Part shown: piece after piece, positions 8,840-17,589 of the stretch
Layout: every line of letters starts with the position of its first letter
Numbering within the stretch: the stretch's first letter is position 1
Assembly: GCA_937864045.1 (NCBI GenBank)
Contig: CALMIF010000065.1
Span: 1 to 48,533 of the forward strand
DNA: 48,533 nt
Source: an uncultured Aquabacterium sp.
GTDB lineage: Bacteria; Pseudomonadota; Gammaproteobacteria; Burkholderiales; Burkholderiaceae_C
Direction: 5' to 3'
Translations under genes and position numbers: made by a program
Notes under the pieces: model-generated
The model's database searches: none
What the model saw: only the letters and a program-made list of their open reading frames with translations
What the model was told of the DNA's origin: nothing

Positions 8840-9841
8840 TCAGCACACGCCGTGGGTGATGCCCAGGGCGCGCAGGTGGCGCCGGTAGGCAGTGGCACTG
8901 CGGTCGGCGGCGCAATGCAGTTCCTGCACCGGTGCAGCGTCGCTGATGGGCAGCCGCTTCGGGCGCTGAGATTCGAGCACCGGCTGGTCCTGCGTGAAGA
9001 TGGTGTGCTGGAAGGCCTGCAGCGCTTCGTCGGGCGAGTCGAAGTCGTTCATCGCGAGGCGGAACCAGACGCGGCTGGACTCGGGCGTGACCGGGCAGAT
9101 GAACAGCGCGATCGATTCGCGGAAACCGGCCAGCGCCACCGTCGCAGGGTCGGGCACCTTGGTCAGCACGGCCGTGTAGGGGCCGTTGACCTCGTAGGTG
9201 TATTCGACCATCGCGCCGGTCTGCGCATGCACGCTGCTCTTCGGCTGCCAGGCCAGGCACTGCGTGGCCAGCAGGCCGGTGGGCGTGGCCTGCACCGTGT
9301 ACGGCGGCACGGCGGTGTGGCCGCGCTCGCCCAGCCAGTGTTCGTGCACGAAGCCGAAATGCGCCATGTCGAGAAAGTTCTCGACGATGCGCGGCGCGCT
9401 GGTGGCCACGTCGTAGGGGCCGCAGTTCACCTTGCGCAGGCGCGGTTCGTCTTCGGCAGCGAAGGCCGGCGGCGCCGTCTCGCCGTCATCCGCGAGCCGC
9501 ACCCAGACCAAGCCGAACCGCTCGGTGCAGGCATGCACCGTGGCGCGGTGGCCGGCCGGCGGCACGAAGCCAGGCAGCGCCGGAATCACCTGCACCTGCC
9601 CGCCCGACGCGAACTGCCAGCCGTGGTACGGGCATTCGAGGTGGCCCTCGCGCACGCAACCCAGGCTGAGCGCCGCGCCGCGGTGCGGGCAGCGGTCGGC
9701 CCAGGCCTGCACCGCGCCGGCCGCATCGCGCCACAGCACCAGGGGCTGGTCAAGCAGTTGCACCGCCAGTGGCGCCGCAGCCACTGCGGCCGACAGCGCC
9801 ACCGGATGCCAGTGGCGGTGCTCGACGGGCACGTCGCTCAC
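8840..9841 (-). CDS. Rieske non-heme iron oxygenase, NdmA/HpxD-like (purine oxygenase candidate)
   Basis: A 333-residue oxygenase component. The Rieske [2Fe-2S] site is CPHRG (Cys51, His53) with CPYHGW (Cys70, His73). The mononuclear-iron site is ENFLDMAHFGFVH (Asp158, His161, His166). The layout resembles the methylxanthine N-demethylases NdmA/NdmB: the HWHPV start, PLAVQLLDQPLVL, and a C-terminal FTQDQPVLESQRPKR block. The hypoxanthine oxygenase HpxD is another Rieske enzyme of purine pathways. It lies between a purine-type importer and a deaminase. GTG 9841 overlaps the stop of the preceding gene (GTGA); a second GTG at 9832 is possible. No ferredoxin reductase is present. Family assignment is firm; a purine substrate is inferred from context. 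Confidence 0.85.
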   Translation of the reverse strand: MSDVPVEHRHWHPVALSAAVAAAPLAVQLLDQPLVLWRDAAGAVQAWADRCPHRGAALSLGCVREGHLECPYHGWQFASGGQVQVIPALPGFVPPAGHRATVHACTERFGLVWVRLADDGETAPPAFAAEDEPRLRKVNCGPYDVATSAPRIVENFLDMAHFGFVHEHWLGERGHTAVPPYTVQATPTGLLATQCLAWQPKSSVHAQTGAMVEYTYEVNGPYTAVLTKVPDPATVALAGFRESIALFICPVTPESSRVWFRLAMNDFDSPDEALQAFQHTIFTQDQPVLESQRPKRLPISDAAPVQELHCAADRSATAYRRHLRALGITHGVC

Positions 9842-10941
9842 TTCGAGGTCGGCGGCTTGCCCTCGACGCCCTTGACGTAGAAGTTGACGCCGGACAGCCA
9901 CTTGTCGTCGGCATTGACGCCCTTGGCCAGCACTTCCTTGCCGGTGTTGTCGGCCAGCGGGCCCTTGAAGACGGCCAGCGAGCCGGTCTTGATGCCGTCC
10001 TTGGCGGCGGCGACCTTGGCCTTGATGTCGGCCGGCACGACGTCGTTGATCTTCACGAAGTCGTTCATGCCCTCCTTGGTGCCCCACTTGATGGCGCCGG
10101 TCTTCCAGGTCTTGCCCAGCACGTCGGCCACCACCTTGTCGTAGTACACGCCCCAGTTCAGCACGGCCGAGCCCAGGTGCGCCTTGGGCGCGGCGGCGCT
10201 CATGTCGCTGTCCCAGCCGAAGGCGTACTTGCCGGCCTTCTCGGCGGCCTGCAGCACGGCGGTGGAATCGGTGTTCTGCAGCAGCACGTCGGCGCCGCCG
10301 TTGAGCAGGGTGGTCGCGGCCTCGGTCTCCTTCGGCGGGTCGAACCAGGTGCTGACCCACACCACCTTCAGCTTGGCGTCGGGCCGCACCGTCTGCGCGC
10401 CCAGCAGGTAGGCGTTGAGGTTGCGCATCACTTCGGGGATGGGGAAGCTGCCGACGAAGCCCAGCGTGCCGGTCTTGGTCATGCCGCCGGCGACGATGCC
10501 CGCCAGGTACGCGTCCTCGTAGAAGCGGCCTTCGTAGACGCGCAGGTTGGGCGCGGTCTTGAAGCCGGTGGCGTGCTCGAAAAAGACGTTCGGATGGTCC
10601 TTGGCCACCTTGGCCATCGCGTCACCGTAGCCGAAGCTGGTGGCGAAGATCAGCGTGTTGCCCTGGGCCACCAGGTCGCGGATCACGCGCTCGGCGTCGG
10701 GGCCCTCGGGCACCTTCTCGACATAGGTGGTCTTGATCTTGTTGCCGTACTTGGCCTCGATCGCCTTGCGGCCGTTGTCGTGGGCGAAGGTCCAGCCGGC
10801 GTCACCCACCGGGCCGACGTAGATGAAGCCGATCTTCAGCGGCGCGGGCGCCTGGGCCAGGGCCAGGGTCGGCACCAGTGTGGCGGCGGCGGCCACTTGC
10901 AGCAGCACGCGGCGGGAGGAACGAAGGAAACGGTCGGTCAT
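9838..10941 (-). CDS. BMP family ABC transporter substrate-binding protein (purine/nucleoside type)
   Basis: A 367-residue periplasmic lipobinding-type protein of the Bmp/PnrA family, known for nucleosides and purines. The leader SSRRVLLQVAAAATLVPTLALAQA has a twin-arginine-like SRRVLL pattern. The mature part starts LKIGFIYVGPVGDAGWTFAHDNGR, with ERVIRDLVAQGNTLIFATSFGY, HPNVFFEHATGFK and NGGADVLLQNTDSTA, as expected in the family. ATG 10941 was preferred over the in-frame GTG at 10947 because GGAG sits 5 bases before the ATG and overlaps the GTG. It works with the two permeases and the ATPase immediately upstream in the same operon. Confidence 0.92.
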   Translation of the reverse strand: MTDRFLRSSRRVLLQVAAAATLVPTLALAQAPAPLKIGFIYVGPVGDAGWTFAHDNGRKAIEAKYGNKIKTTYVEKVPEGPDAERVIRDLVAQGNTLIFATSFGYGDAMAKVAKDHPNVFFEHATGFKTAPNLRVYEGRFYEDAYLAGIVAGGMTKTGTLGFVGSFPIPEVMRNLNAYLLGAQTVRPDAKLKVVWVSTWFDPPKETEAATTLLNGGADVLLQNTDSTAVLQAAEKAGKYAFGWDSDMSAAAPKAHLGSAVLNWGVYYDKVVADVLGKTWKTGAIKWGTKEGMNDFVKINDVVPADIKAKVAAAKDGIKTGSLAVFKGPLADNTGKEVLAKGVNADDKWLSGVNFYVKGVEGKPPTSK

Positions 10942-10981
10942 GCGCACTCCAGTGAAGGTGGGGAACGGAAAGGATTGTGGG

Positions 10982-11902
10982 TCAGGCGTTCGGATGGAAC
11001 GGCTTGCCCAGCGATGCGGGCATGTTCTGGCGCAACCACAGCGGATTGCGCGAGATCAGCACCAGCACCACGATGGTGGCCAGGTAGGGCAGCATGCTGA
11101 GGAACTGGCTGGGCAGCTGCACGCCCATGCCCTGCAGATGCAGCTGCAGCATGGTGACGCCGCCGAACAGATACGCCCCGGCCAGGATGCGCAGCGGGCG
11201 CCAGGTGGCGAAGACGGTCAATGCCAGCGCGATCCAGCCACGCCCCGCGACCATGCCTTCCACCCACAGCGGCGTGTAGACCGTCGACAGGTACGCCCCC
11301 GCCACGCCGCACAGCGCGCCGCCGCAGGCCACCGCCGCCAGGCGCAGCAGGCGCACCGGATAACCCAGCGCATGGGCGGATTCGGGCGATTCACCCACTG
11401 CCCGCAGCACCAGGCCGGCGCGCGTGCGGTCGAAGAACCAGGCGGCGGCGATGACGGCCACCACCGTGGCATAGACCATCGGATGGTGCTGGAACAGCGC
11501 CGGCCCGACGAACGGGAGGTCGCCCAGCACCGGCACGCTCCAGCTCACCGGCGCGGCCAGCTTCTGGCCGACATAGGCCACGCCGACGAAGGCCGAGCAG
11601 CCGCCGCCGAACAGGCTGACCGCCAGGCCGGTGGCGTACTGGTTGGCGTTGATCCAGATCACCAGCCAGCCGAAGACCACCGCCACCAGCGCCGCCACCA
11701 GGCCACCGGCGGCCAGGCCGGCCAGCGTGCTGCCGGTGTGGAAGGCCGCCGCGAAGCCGCTGACCGCGCCCATCAGCAGCAGGCCCTCGGCGCCCAGGTT
11801 CACGACGCCGGCCTTCTCGTTGATCAAGAGGCCCAGGCCGGCGATGGCCAGCGGCGTGCCGGAGGCCAGCATCGCGGCAATGAGCAGTGCGGTCTCGTTC
11901 AT
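10982..11902 (-). CDS. ABC transporter permease, BMP/nucleoside import (second permease)
   Basis: A 306-residue inner-membrane permease of the branched-chain/sugar type (NupQ-like). It has about nine hydrophobic helices and the family signature LLINEKAGVVNLGAEGLLLMGAVSG near residue 25. The cytoplasmic coupling segment GESPESAHALGYPVRL follows at about 190. A GAGGGG motif 5-6 bases before ATG 11902 supports this start. It forms the channel with the neighbouring larger permease; the BMP gene follows 40 bp downstream. Confidence 0.92.
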   Translation of the reverse strand: MNETALLIAAMLASGTPLAIAGLGLLINEKAGVVNLGAEGLLLMGAVSGFAAAFHTGSTLAGLAAGGLVAALVAVVFGWLVIWINANQYATGLAVSLFGGGCSAFVGVAYVGQKLAAPVSWSVPVLGDLPFVGPALFQHHPMVYATVVAVIAAAWFFDRTRAGLVLRAVGESPESAHALGYPVRLLRLAAVACGGALCGVAGAYLSTVYTPLWVEGMVAGRGWIALALTVFATWRPLRILAGAYLFGGVTMLQLHLQGMGVQLPSQFLSMLPYLATIVVLVLISRNPLWLRQNMPASLGKPFHPNA

Positions 11903-11935
11903 GTCTGCCCCTCGTCCGTCGAATACGCCGGCCGA

Positions 11936-11987
11936 TCCCCCGAGGGGATGGCGGGCCGGCTTGGGGCGGCCCGGCGCTCGGCCCGCC
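11936..11987. repeat. Palindromic extragenic element between the two permease genes
   Basis: CCCCCGAGGGG is followed by a 9-bp perfect inverted repeat, GGCGGGCCG (11950-11958) with CGGCCCGCC (11979-11987), enclosing CTTGGGGCGGCCCGGCG-type sequence. It ends exactly where the stop codon of the larger permease gene begins. Its GC-rich hairpin resembles REP-like elements common in this bacterial group. It may tune expression between the two permease cistrons. Confidence 0.5.
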
Positions 11988-13085
11988 TCATGCCGCCACT
12001 CCCGCCGCACGCGACGCGCCCGACGCCCAGCGCAGCCGGTAGTGGATCAGCGTGTCGCAGGCCAGCAGCGAGAACAGCAGCACGCCCTGGAACACGCCGC
12101 TCAAGGCCGCCGGCAGGCCGATGCGGCTCTGCGCCAGTTCACCGCCGATCAGGAAGGTCGACAGCAGCAGGCTGCCGGCCACGCAGCCCAGCGGGTGCAG
12201 CCGGCCGACGAAGGCGACGATGATGGCGGTGAAGCCGTAGTTGTTGGACACATGGGGCGTGAGCTGGCCCATCGGCCCGGTGACCTCGAAGGCGCCGGCC
12301 ACGCCGGCCAGTGCGCCCGAGGTGAGCAGCGCCGTCCACAGCGCACGCCGGGTCGAGAAGCCGGCATAGCGCGCTGCCGCCGGTGCCAGGCCGCCCACCT
12401 GCATCTGCCAGCCCAGGTGGATGCGGGCCATGAACAGCCACATCAGCACCGCCGCCACCAGCGCGATGACGAAGCCCCAGTGCAGGCGCAGCCCGGTCAG
12501 CATGCGCGGCATCGCCGTGCCGTCGGCAAAGCTCACGCTTTGCGGAAAGTTGAAGCCCTGCGGGTCCTTCCAGGGCCCGAAGACCAGCCAGCTCAGCAGC
12601 AGGTTGGCCACGTAGACCAGCATCAGGCTGACCAGGATCTCGTTGGCGTTGAAACGGTCGCGCAGCAGGGCGACGACGGCCGCCCAGGCCGCGCCGCCCA
12701 GCGCCCCGGCCGCCACCGCCAGCGGCACGAACGCCCAGGGCCCGATCGCGATCTCCTGCTCGGTGATCCACAGCGCGACGCCGCCGGCCACGATGCCGCC
12801 CAGCAGGAACTGGCCCTCGGCGCCGATGTTCCACACGTTGCTGCGGAAGCACAGCGCCAAGCCCAGGCTGCACAGGATCAGCGGGGTGGCCTTCAGGCCC
12901 AGTTCGGTCAGGGCCCGCAGGCCGTTGAAGGGCTCGACCAGGAACACCGCCAGGCTCTGGCCCGGGGGCTTGCCCAGCGCGGCAAACAGCCCGGCGGCGA
13001 CGAGCACCGTGATCACCAGCGAGATCACCGGCGAGGCCCAGGCGAACAGCCGGCTGGGCGCCGGGCGGGCTTCAAGCCGCAGCAT
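11988..13085 (-). CDS. ABC transporter permease, BMP/nucleoside import (first permease)
   Basis: A 365-residue permease of the NupP type. It has about ten hydrophobic helices, the motif ALCFRSNVWNIGAEGQFLLGGI near residue 80, and the coupling segment APAAARYAGFSTRRALW near 240. Both are typical of this branched-chain-like permease family. ATG 13085 lies inside the last codons of the ATPase gene, a 14-bp overlap that suggests tight translational coupling. It is the structural partner of the smaller permease encoded just downstream. Confidence 0.92.
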   Translation of the reverse strand: MLRLEARPAPSRLFAWASPVISLVITVLVAAGLFAALGKPPGQSLAVFLVEPFNGLRALTELGLKATPLILCSLGLALCFRSNVWNIGAEGQFLLGGIVAGGVALWITEQEIAIGPWAFVPLAVAAGALGGAAWAAVVALLRDRFNANEILVSLMLVYVANLLLSWLVFGPWKDPQGFNFPQSVSFADGTAMPRMLTGLRLHWGFVIALVAAVLMWLFMARIHLGWQMQVGGLAPAAARYAGFSTRRALWTALLTSGALAGVAGAFEVTGPMGQLTPHVSNNYGFTAIIVAFVGRLHPLGCVAGSLLLSTFLIGGELAQSRIGLPAALSGVFQGVLLFSLLACDTLIHYRLRWASGASRAAGVAA

Positions 13086-14610
13086 GGCGCGCCTCCTGCA
13101 TCGTGGCCTGTGCACTGCGCCCCGGCCACAGGCCCGACATCCATTCGCCGATCATCGGCACGCTGGCCTCGGCCACCGCCACGGGGGGCGACAGCCGGCC
13201 GCCGGCGATCACCTGCAGCCGGTCGCTGATCTCGAACAGTTCCTCCAGTTCCTCGCTGACCACCAGCACCGCGCAGCCGGCGTCGCGCAACTGCAGCAGG
13301 GCACCGCGGATCTGTGCCGCCGCGCCCACGTCCACGCCCCAGGTCGGCTGGCTGACGATCAGGAGCTTCGGCTTCGCGTCGATCTCGCGGCCGACGATGA
13401 ACTTCTGCAGGTTGCCGCCGGACAGGCTCCTGGCCGGCGCATCGGGGCCGCCGGCCTTGACGTTGTAGGCGCCGATCAGCCGCTCGGCCAGCGCGCGCAC
13501 GGTGCGCTGGTCGATCCAGCCCAGCGGGCCGACCGCCTCGGTGCGGGTGAGCAGCGTGTTCTGGGCCAGGCTCATCACCGGCACCGCGCCGCGGCCCAGG
13601 CGCTCTTCGGGCACGAAATGCAGGCCCAGGTGGCGCCGGTGGCGCGGCGACAGGGCGGCGATGTCGGCATCGAAGAGGCGGATGCTGCCCTCGGGCGCAC
13701 GCCGGTCCTCGCCCGACAGCGCGGCCATCAATTCCTGCTGGCCGTTGCCGGACACGCCGGCGATGCCCAGGATCTCGCCAGCGCGCACCTGCAGCGCGAC
13801 ATCGGCCAGCGTGGTGCCGAAGGGGCTCTGCTTGGCCAGGCTCAGGCCCCGCACCGCCAGCGCCAGGGCACCGGGCCTGGCGGGCCGGTGCGCCAGTTCG
13901 GGCGGGGCGCTGCCGATCATCAGGCGGCTGAGCGAGGCATTGGTCTCGGCCGTCGGGTCCACCTCGCCGGTCACCCGGCCGCCACGCAGCACGGTGCAGT
14001 GGTGGCACAGGCTGCGGATCTCGTCGAGCTTGTGGCTGATGTAGAGGATGCTGCAGCCCTCGGCCGCCAGCTGGCGCAGCGTGACGAAGAGCTTCTCCAC
14101 CGCCTGCGGCGTCAGCACCGAGGTGGGCTCGTCCAGGATCAGCAGCTGCGGCTTGGTCAGCAGCGCCCGGACGATCTCGACCCGCTGGCGCTCGCCCACG
14201 CTGAGGGTGTGCACCGGGCGCAGCGGGTCGACGTCCAGGCCGTAGTCGTGCGACACGCTGCGGATGCGCTCGGTCACCTCGGCCAGCGTCGGCCCCTTGT
14301 CCAGGCCCAGCCACACGTTCTCGGCCGCGGTCAGCGTGTCGAACAGCGAGAAGTGCTGGAACACCATCGAGATGCCCAGCGCCCGCGCCTGCTGCGGGTT
14401 GGCGATCTGCACCGGCTGGCCGTTCCAGCGCACCGTGCCTTCGTCAGGCCGCACCGCGCCGTAGATGATCTTCATCAGCGTGCTCTTGCCGGCGCCGTTC
14501 TCGCCCAGCACGGCGTGGATCTGGCCCGGCGCCACCTGCAGGTTCACGCCGTCGTTGGCGCGCACCGCGGGGTACTGCTTGCTGATGCCTTGGAGTTCGA
14601 GTCGGAGCAT
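13072..14610 (-). CDS. ABC transporter ATP-binding protein with two ABC cassettes
   Basis: A 512-residue tandem ATPase of the sugar/nucleoside type (NupO-like). The first cassette has Walker A GENGAGKST (about 35), the signature LSVGERQRVEI and Walker B LLILDEPTSVL. The second cassette has the degenerate Walker A GVSGNGQQEL and signature LSGGNLQKFIVGREI, as usual for this class in which the second site is altered. It energises the two downstream permeases. Only 18 bp separate it from guanine deaminase upstream, and it overlaps the next gene, so all belong to one operon. Confidence 0.93.
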   Translation of the reverse strand: MLRLELQGISKQYPAVRANDGVNLQVAPGQIHAVLGENGAGKSTLMKIIYGAVRPDEGTVRWNGQPVQIANPQQARALGISMVFQHFSLFDTLTAAENVWLGLDKGPTLAEVTERIRSVSHDYGLDVDPLRPVHTLSVGERQRVEIVRALLTKPQLLILDEPTSVLTPQAVEKLFVTLRQLAAEGCSILYISHKLDEIRSLCHHCTVLRGGRVTGEVDPTAETNASLSRLMIGSAPPELAHRPARPGALALAVRGLSLAKQSPFGTTLADVALQVRAGEILGIAGVSGNGQQELMAALSGEDRRAPEGSIRLFDADIAALSPRHRRHLGLHFVPEERLGRGAVPVMSLAQNTLLTRTEAVGPLGWIDQRTVRALAERLIGAYNVKAGGPDAPARSLSGGNLQKFIVGREIDAKPKLLIVSQPTWGVDVGAAAQIRGALLQLRDAGCAVLVVSEELEELFEISDRLQVIAGGRLSPPVAVAEASVPMIGEWMSGLWPGRSAQATMQEARHAAA

Positions 14611-14628
14611 GCGGGGTTTCGGTGAGGA

Positions 14629-15933
14629 TCAGGCGCCGGGGCCGGCATCACGGCTGAAGCGCCGCACACCGCCCACCCAGGTCTGCACCAGGTTGCGCTC
14701 GTCGCCCAGTGTCACCCAGGCGAACAGGCGTTCATGCAACCCGCGGGCCAGGCTGTCGCGGCGCTGGGCGACGGCGCCGACGGCGACGTCCCAGAGGCAC
14801 AGGTCGGCCACGGCGCCGACGTCCAGCGTGCCGATCTCGCCGCCCAGCCGCAGCCCTTCAGCCGCGCCGCGCGTGGCCGCATGCAGCAGCGCCCAGGCCG
14901 TCAGCCGGTTGCCGGCCATCGCCTGCACCTTGTAGCCGTCGGCCAGCGTGCGCAGCATGGACAGCGAGGTGCCGCCGCCCACGTCGCTGGCCAGGCTGAC
15001 CGCCACGCCAGCCGCCGCCGCCTGCTGCCAGCCGAACAGGCCGCTGCCCAGGAACAGGTTGGACGACGGGCAGAAGGCGATCTGCGCGCCGCTGTCGCGC
15101 AGCAGCGCCCGGTCGGCATCGTCCAGCCAGATGCCGTGGGCCAGCACCGCGCGCTCGTTCAGCAGGCCGGCGCGGGCGTAGACGTCGAGGTAGCTGCGCG
15201 CCTCGGGGAAGAGCTCGGCGATCCAGGCCACCTCGGCGCGGTTCTCGGCCACGTGGGTCTGCATGAACGTGCCCGGGTGGTCAGCCAGCAGTCGGCCGGC
15301 CATCGCCAGCTGCCCGGCGCTGCTGGTGGCGGCGAAGCGCGGCGTCACCGCGTACCGGTTGCGGCCGCGGCCATGCCAGCGGTCGATCAGGGCGCGGCAA
15401 TCGGCCTCGGCGCCGGCCACGTCGTCGCGCAGGTTGTCGGGCGCATGGCGGTCCATCAGCACCTTGCCGGCCACCATGGCCATGCCGCGGGCGCTGGCGG
15501 CGGTGAACAGCGCGTCGACGCTGGCCACGTGCACGGTGGGGAAGACCACCGCCGCCGTTGTGCCATGGGCCAGCAGCGCGTCGGTGAACAGTTCGGCTGC
15601 TGCCTGCGCCACGGCCGGGTCGGCATGGCGGGCCTCGGCCGGGAAGGTGTAGGTCTGCAACCAGTCCAGCAGCTCGGTGCCCCAGCTGGCGATCACATCC
15701 ACCTGCGGGCAGTGCACATGGGTGTCGATGAAGCCGGGCAGCAGCAGGCGACCGCTGTGGTCGATCTTGTGCCAGTCCTCGCCCGGTGCATCGGCCTGCA
15801 CCGCCGCGATGCGCCCGTCGTCACCGATCAGCAGCCAGTGCGCCGGACGCCAGCGCACTTGCGGGCTGTCACGGTCGGCCAGGCCGGGATCGCCGCTGAA
15901 GTCCAGCAGGTCGGCGCGGATGGCGGTCTTCAT
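14629..15933 (-). CDS. guaD: Guanine deaminase
   Basis: A 434-residue amidohydrolase converting guanine to xanthine and ammonia. Zinc-binding and catalytic features are LPGFIDTHVHCPQ (about 70), TPRFAATSS, FMQTHVAENRAEV (His ligand and Glu), AVLAHGIWL and ASDVGGGTSLSM (Asp ligand). Length matches bacterial GuaD. It is the first gene of a seven-gene minus-strand operon (importer, Rieske oxygenase, adenine deaminase). It diverges from xdhA across about 165 bp, so its xanthine product feeds the neighbouring xanthine dehydrogenase. Confidence 0.95.
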   Translation of the reverse strand: MKTAIRADLLDFSGDPGLADRDSPQVRWRPAHWLLIGDDGRIAAVQADAPGEDWHKIDHSGRLLLPGFIDTHVHCPQVDVIASWGTELLDWLQTYTFPAEARHADPAVAQAAAELFTDALLAHGTTAAVVFPTVHVASVDALFTAASARGMAMVAGKVLMDRHAPDNLRDDVAGAEADCRALIDRWHGRGRNRYAVTPRFAATSSAGQLAMAGRLLADHPGTFMQTHVAENRAEVAWIAELFPEARSYLDVYARAGLLNERAVLAHGIWLDDADRALLRDSGAQIAFCPSSNLFLGSGLFGWQQAAAAGVAVSLASDVGGGTSLSMLRTLADGYKVQAMAGNRLTAWALLHAATRGAAEGLRLGGEIGTLDVGAVADLCLWDVAVGAVAQRRDSLARGLHERLFAWVTLGDERNLVQTWVGGVRRFSRDAGPGA

Positions 15934-16035
15934 GCGAGCTGTTTCAGCAGAACGCGTGCCAGGACGCCCGCCACGGCTGGCATGGCGCTTGAATGGCGGG
16001 GTGTGCCGATGGCGGCGCCGGTGTTCATGGCGCCG

Positions 16036-16055
16036 ATGTTATGAAGGTTCAACAT
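16036..16055. promoter_or_regulatory. Candidate operator palindrome between guaD and xdhA
   Basis: The divergent 165-bp spacer holds an interrupted dyad: ATGTT-AT-GAA, then GG, then TTC-AACAT. The right arm reads as the reverse complement of the left arm apart from a two-base bulge. It is the only AT-rich dyad in this spacer and sits 44 bp before the xdhA start, in position to control both divergent operons. The regulator is unknown and no regulator gene is next to it. Confidence 0.35.
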
Positions 16056-16098
16056 GCACCCCGACCCCACGCGCCCCGGGACCGGCTATCTTGCGGGT

Positions 16099-17589
16099 AT
16101 GTCCCAGGCTCCGACGTCCCTTCCGCCCGCGCTCCCACCGACGCGGCCGATCCGCTTCGTGCACCGCGGCCAGGTGGTCGAGGTCGCCGATGTGGCGCCG
16201 ACCACCTCGGTGCTGACCTGGCTGCGCGAGCACGCCCGCTGCACCGGCACCAAGGAGGGCTGCAACGAGGGCGACTGCGGCGCCTGCACCGTGCTGGTCG
16301 GCCAGTTGCAGCCCGCCGGCCAGGTCGGCTGGACCCCGGTCAACAGCTGCATCCAGTTCCTGCCGACCCTGGACGGCCGGGCCCTGCTGACGGTGGAAGA
16401 CCTGGGCGGCCACCACCCCGCGCAGCAGGCGCTGGTGGCCTGCCACGGATCGCAGTGCGGCTTCTGCACACCGGGCTTCGTGATGTCGCTGGCGGCCTGC
16501 CGCGCGCGCCATGCGCAGTCACCGGGCCGGGCGCAGATCGCCGACGACCTGTCGGGCAACCTGTGCCGCTGCACCGGCTACCGGCCGATCCTGGATGCCG
16601 GCGAGCGCATGTTCGAGGCGAGCGCACCGCCGCTGGGCGACGCCGGCACTGCCGACGCGCTGCGCACCCTGGCTGCCGACTCGGCGCTGCACTACGCCGC
16701 CAGCGCCGCTTTCCACGCCCCACGCACCCTGCCCGACCTGGCCGCGCTGCGCGCCGCGAAGCCGCAGGCCACCCTCCTGGCCGGCAGCACCGACATCGGC
16801 CTGTGGGTCAACAAGCAGTTCCGCGACCTGGGCGAGGTGATCTGGCTCGGCGCCGTGCCCGCGCTGCAGGCCATCACCGTGGCCGATGGCGTGCTGACCA
16901 TCGGCGCCGGTGCCTCGCTGGAAGCCGCCTGGGCCGCGCTGGCGACGCACTGGCCGGCTTGCCGCGACATGGGCCGGCGCTTCGCCTCCCGCCCGGTCCG
17001 CGAGGCCGGCACGATGGGCGGCAACGTCGCCAACGGCTCGCCCATCGGCGACAGCGCGCCGGTGCTGATCGCGCTGGGGGCATCCATCGTGCTGCGGCGT
17101 GGCGAGTCGCTGCGCATGCTGTCCTTGCAGGACTTCTACCTCGGCTACATGCGCAACCAGCTGCAGCCGGGCGAGTTCGTCGAGGCCATCACCGTGCCCT
17201 TGCCGCAGCCCGGGGCGGGCGAGGTGCTGCGGGTGGAGAAGCTCAGCAAGCGCTTCGACTGCGACATCTCGGGCCTGTCGGCCGGGCTGTGGCTGAAGCG
17301 GGACGGCGCCACCGTGGTCGACGCCCGCTTCGCCTTCGGCGGCCTGGATGCCATCGTGCGCCGCGCCGCCGGCGCCGAGGCCGCCGTGCGCGGCCAACCG
17401 TGGACCGCGGCGACCGTGCAGGCGGCGATGGCCGCACTCGACGCCGACTTCACGCCGCTGAGCGACCTGCGCGCCAGCGCCGGCTACCGCCGGCGGGCGG
17501 CGCGGGCCCTGCTGCAGCGGCTGTGGCTGGCCTCGCGGCCAGACGTGCCGCTGGCCGAGGCGCAGCTCAGCGTGTGGAGCGGCGCATGA
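16099..17589 (+). CDS. xdhA: Xanthine dehydrogenase small subunit (2Fe-2S and FAD)
   Basis: A 496-residue electron-transfer subunit of xanthine dehydrogenase. The plant-type ferredoxin cluster is bound by GCNEGDCGACTVLV. The second [2Fe-2S] domain has CGFCTPGFVMSL and NLCRCTGYRPI. The FAD domain shows LLAGSTDIGLWVNKQ and GTMGGNVANGSPIGDS. ATG 16099 was preferred to an in-frame ATG at 16054 because the upstream codons lie over the candidate operator and look non-coding. Its last codons overlap xdhB (ATGA). Confidence 0.95.
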   Translation: MSQAPTSLPPALPPTRPIRFVHRGQVVEVADVAPTTSVLTWLREHARCTGTKEGCNEGDCGACTVLVGQLQPAGQVGWTPVNSCIQFLPTLDGRALLTVEDLGGHHPAQQALVACHGSQCGFCTPGFVMSLAACRARHAQSPGRAQIADDLSGNLCRCTGYRPILDAGERMFEASAPPLGDAGTADALRTLAADSALHYAASAAFHAPRTLPDLAALRAAKPQATLLAGSTDIGLWVNKQFRDLGEVIWLGAVPALQAITVADGVLTIGAGASLEAAWAALATHWPACRDMGRRFASRPVREAGTMGGNVANGSPIGDSAPVLIALGASIVLRRGESLRMLSLQDFYLGYMRNQLQPGEFVEAITVPLPQPGAGEVLRVEKLSKRFDCDISGLSAGLWLKRDGATVVDARFAFGGLDAIVRRAAGAEAAVRGQPWTAATVQAAMAALDADFTPLSDLRASAGYRRRAARALLQRLWLASRPDVPLAEAQLSVWSGA

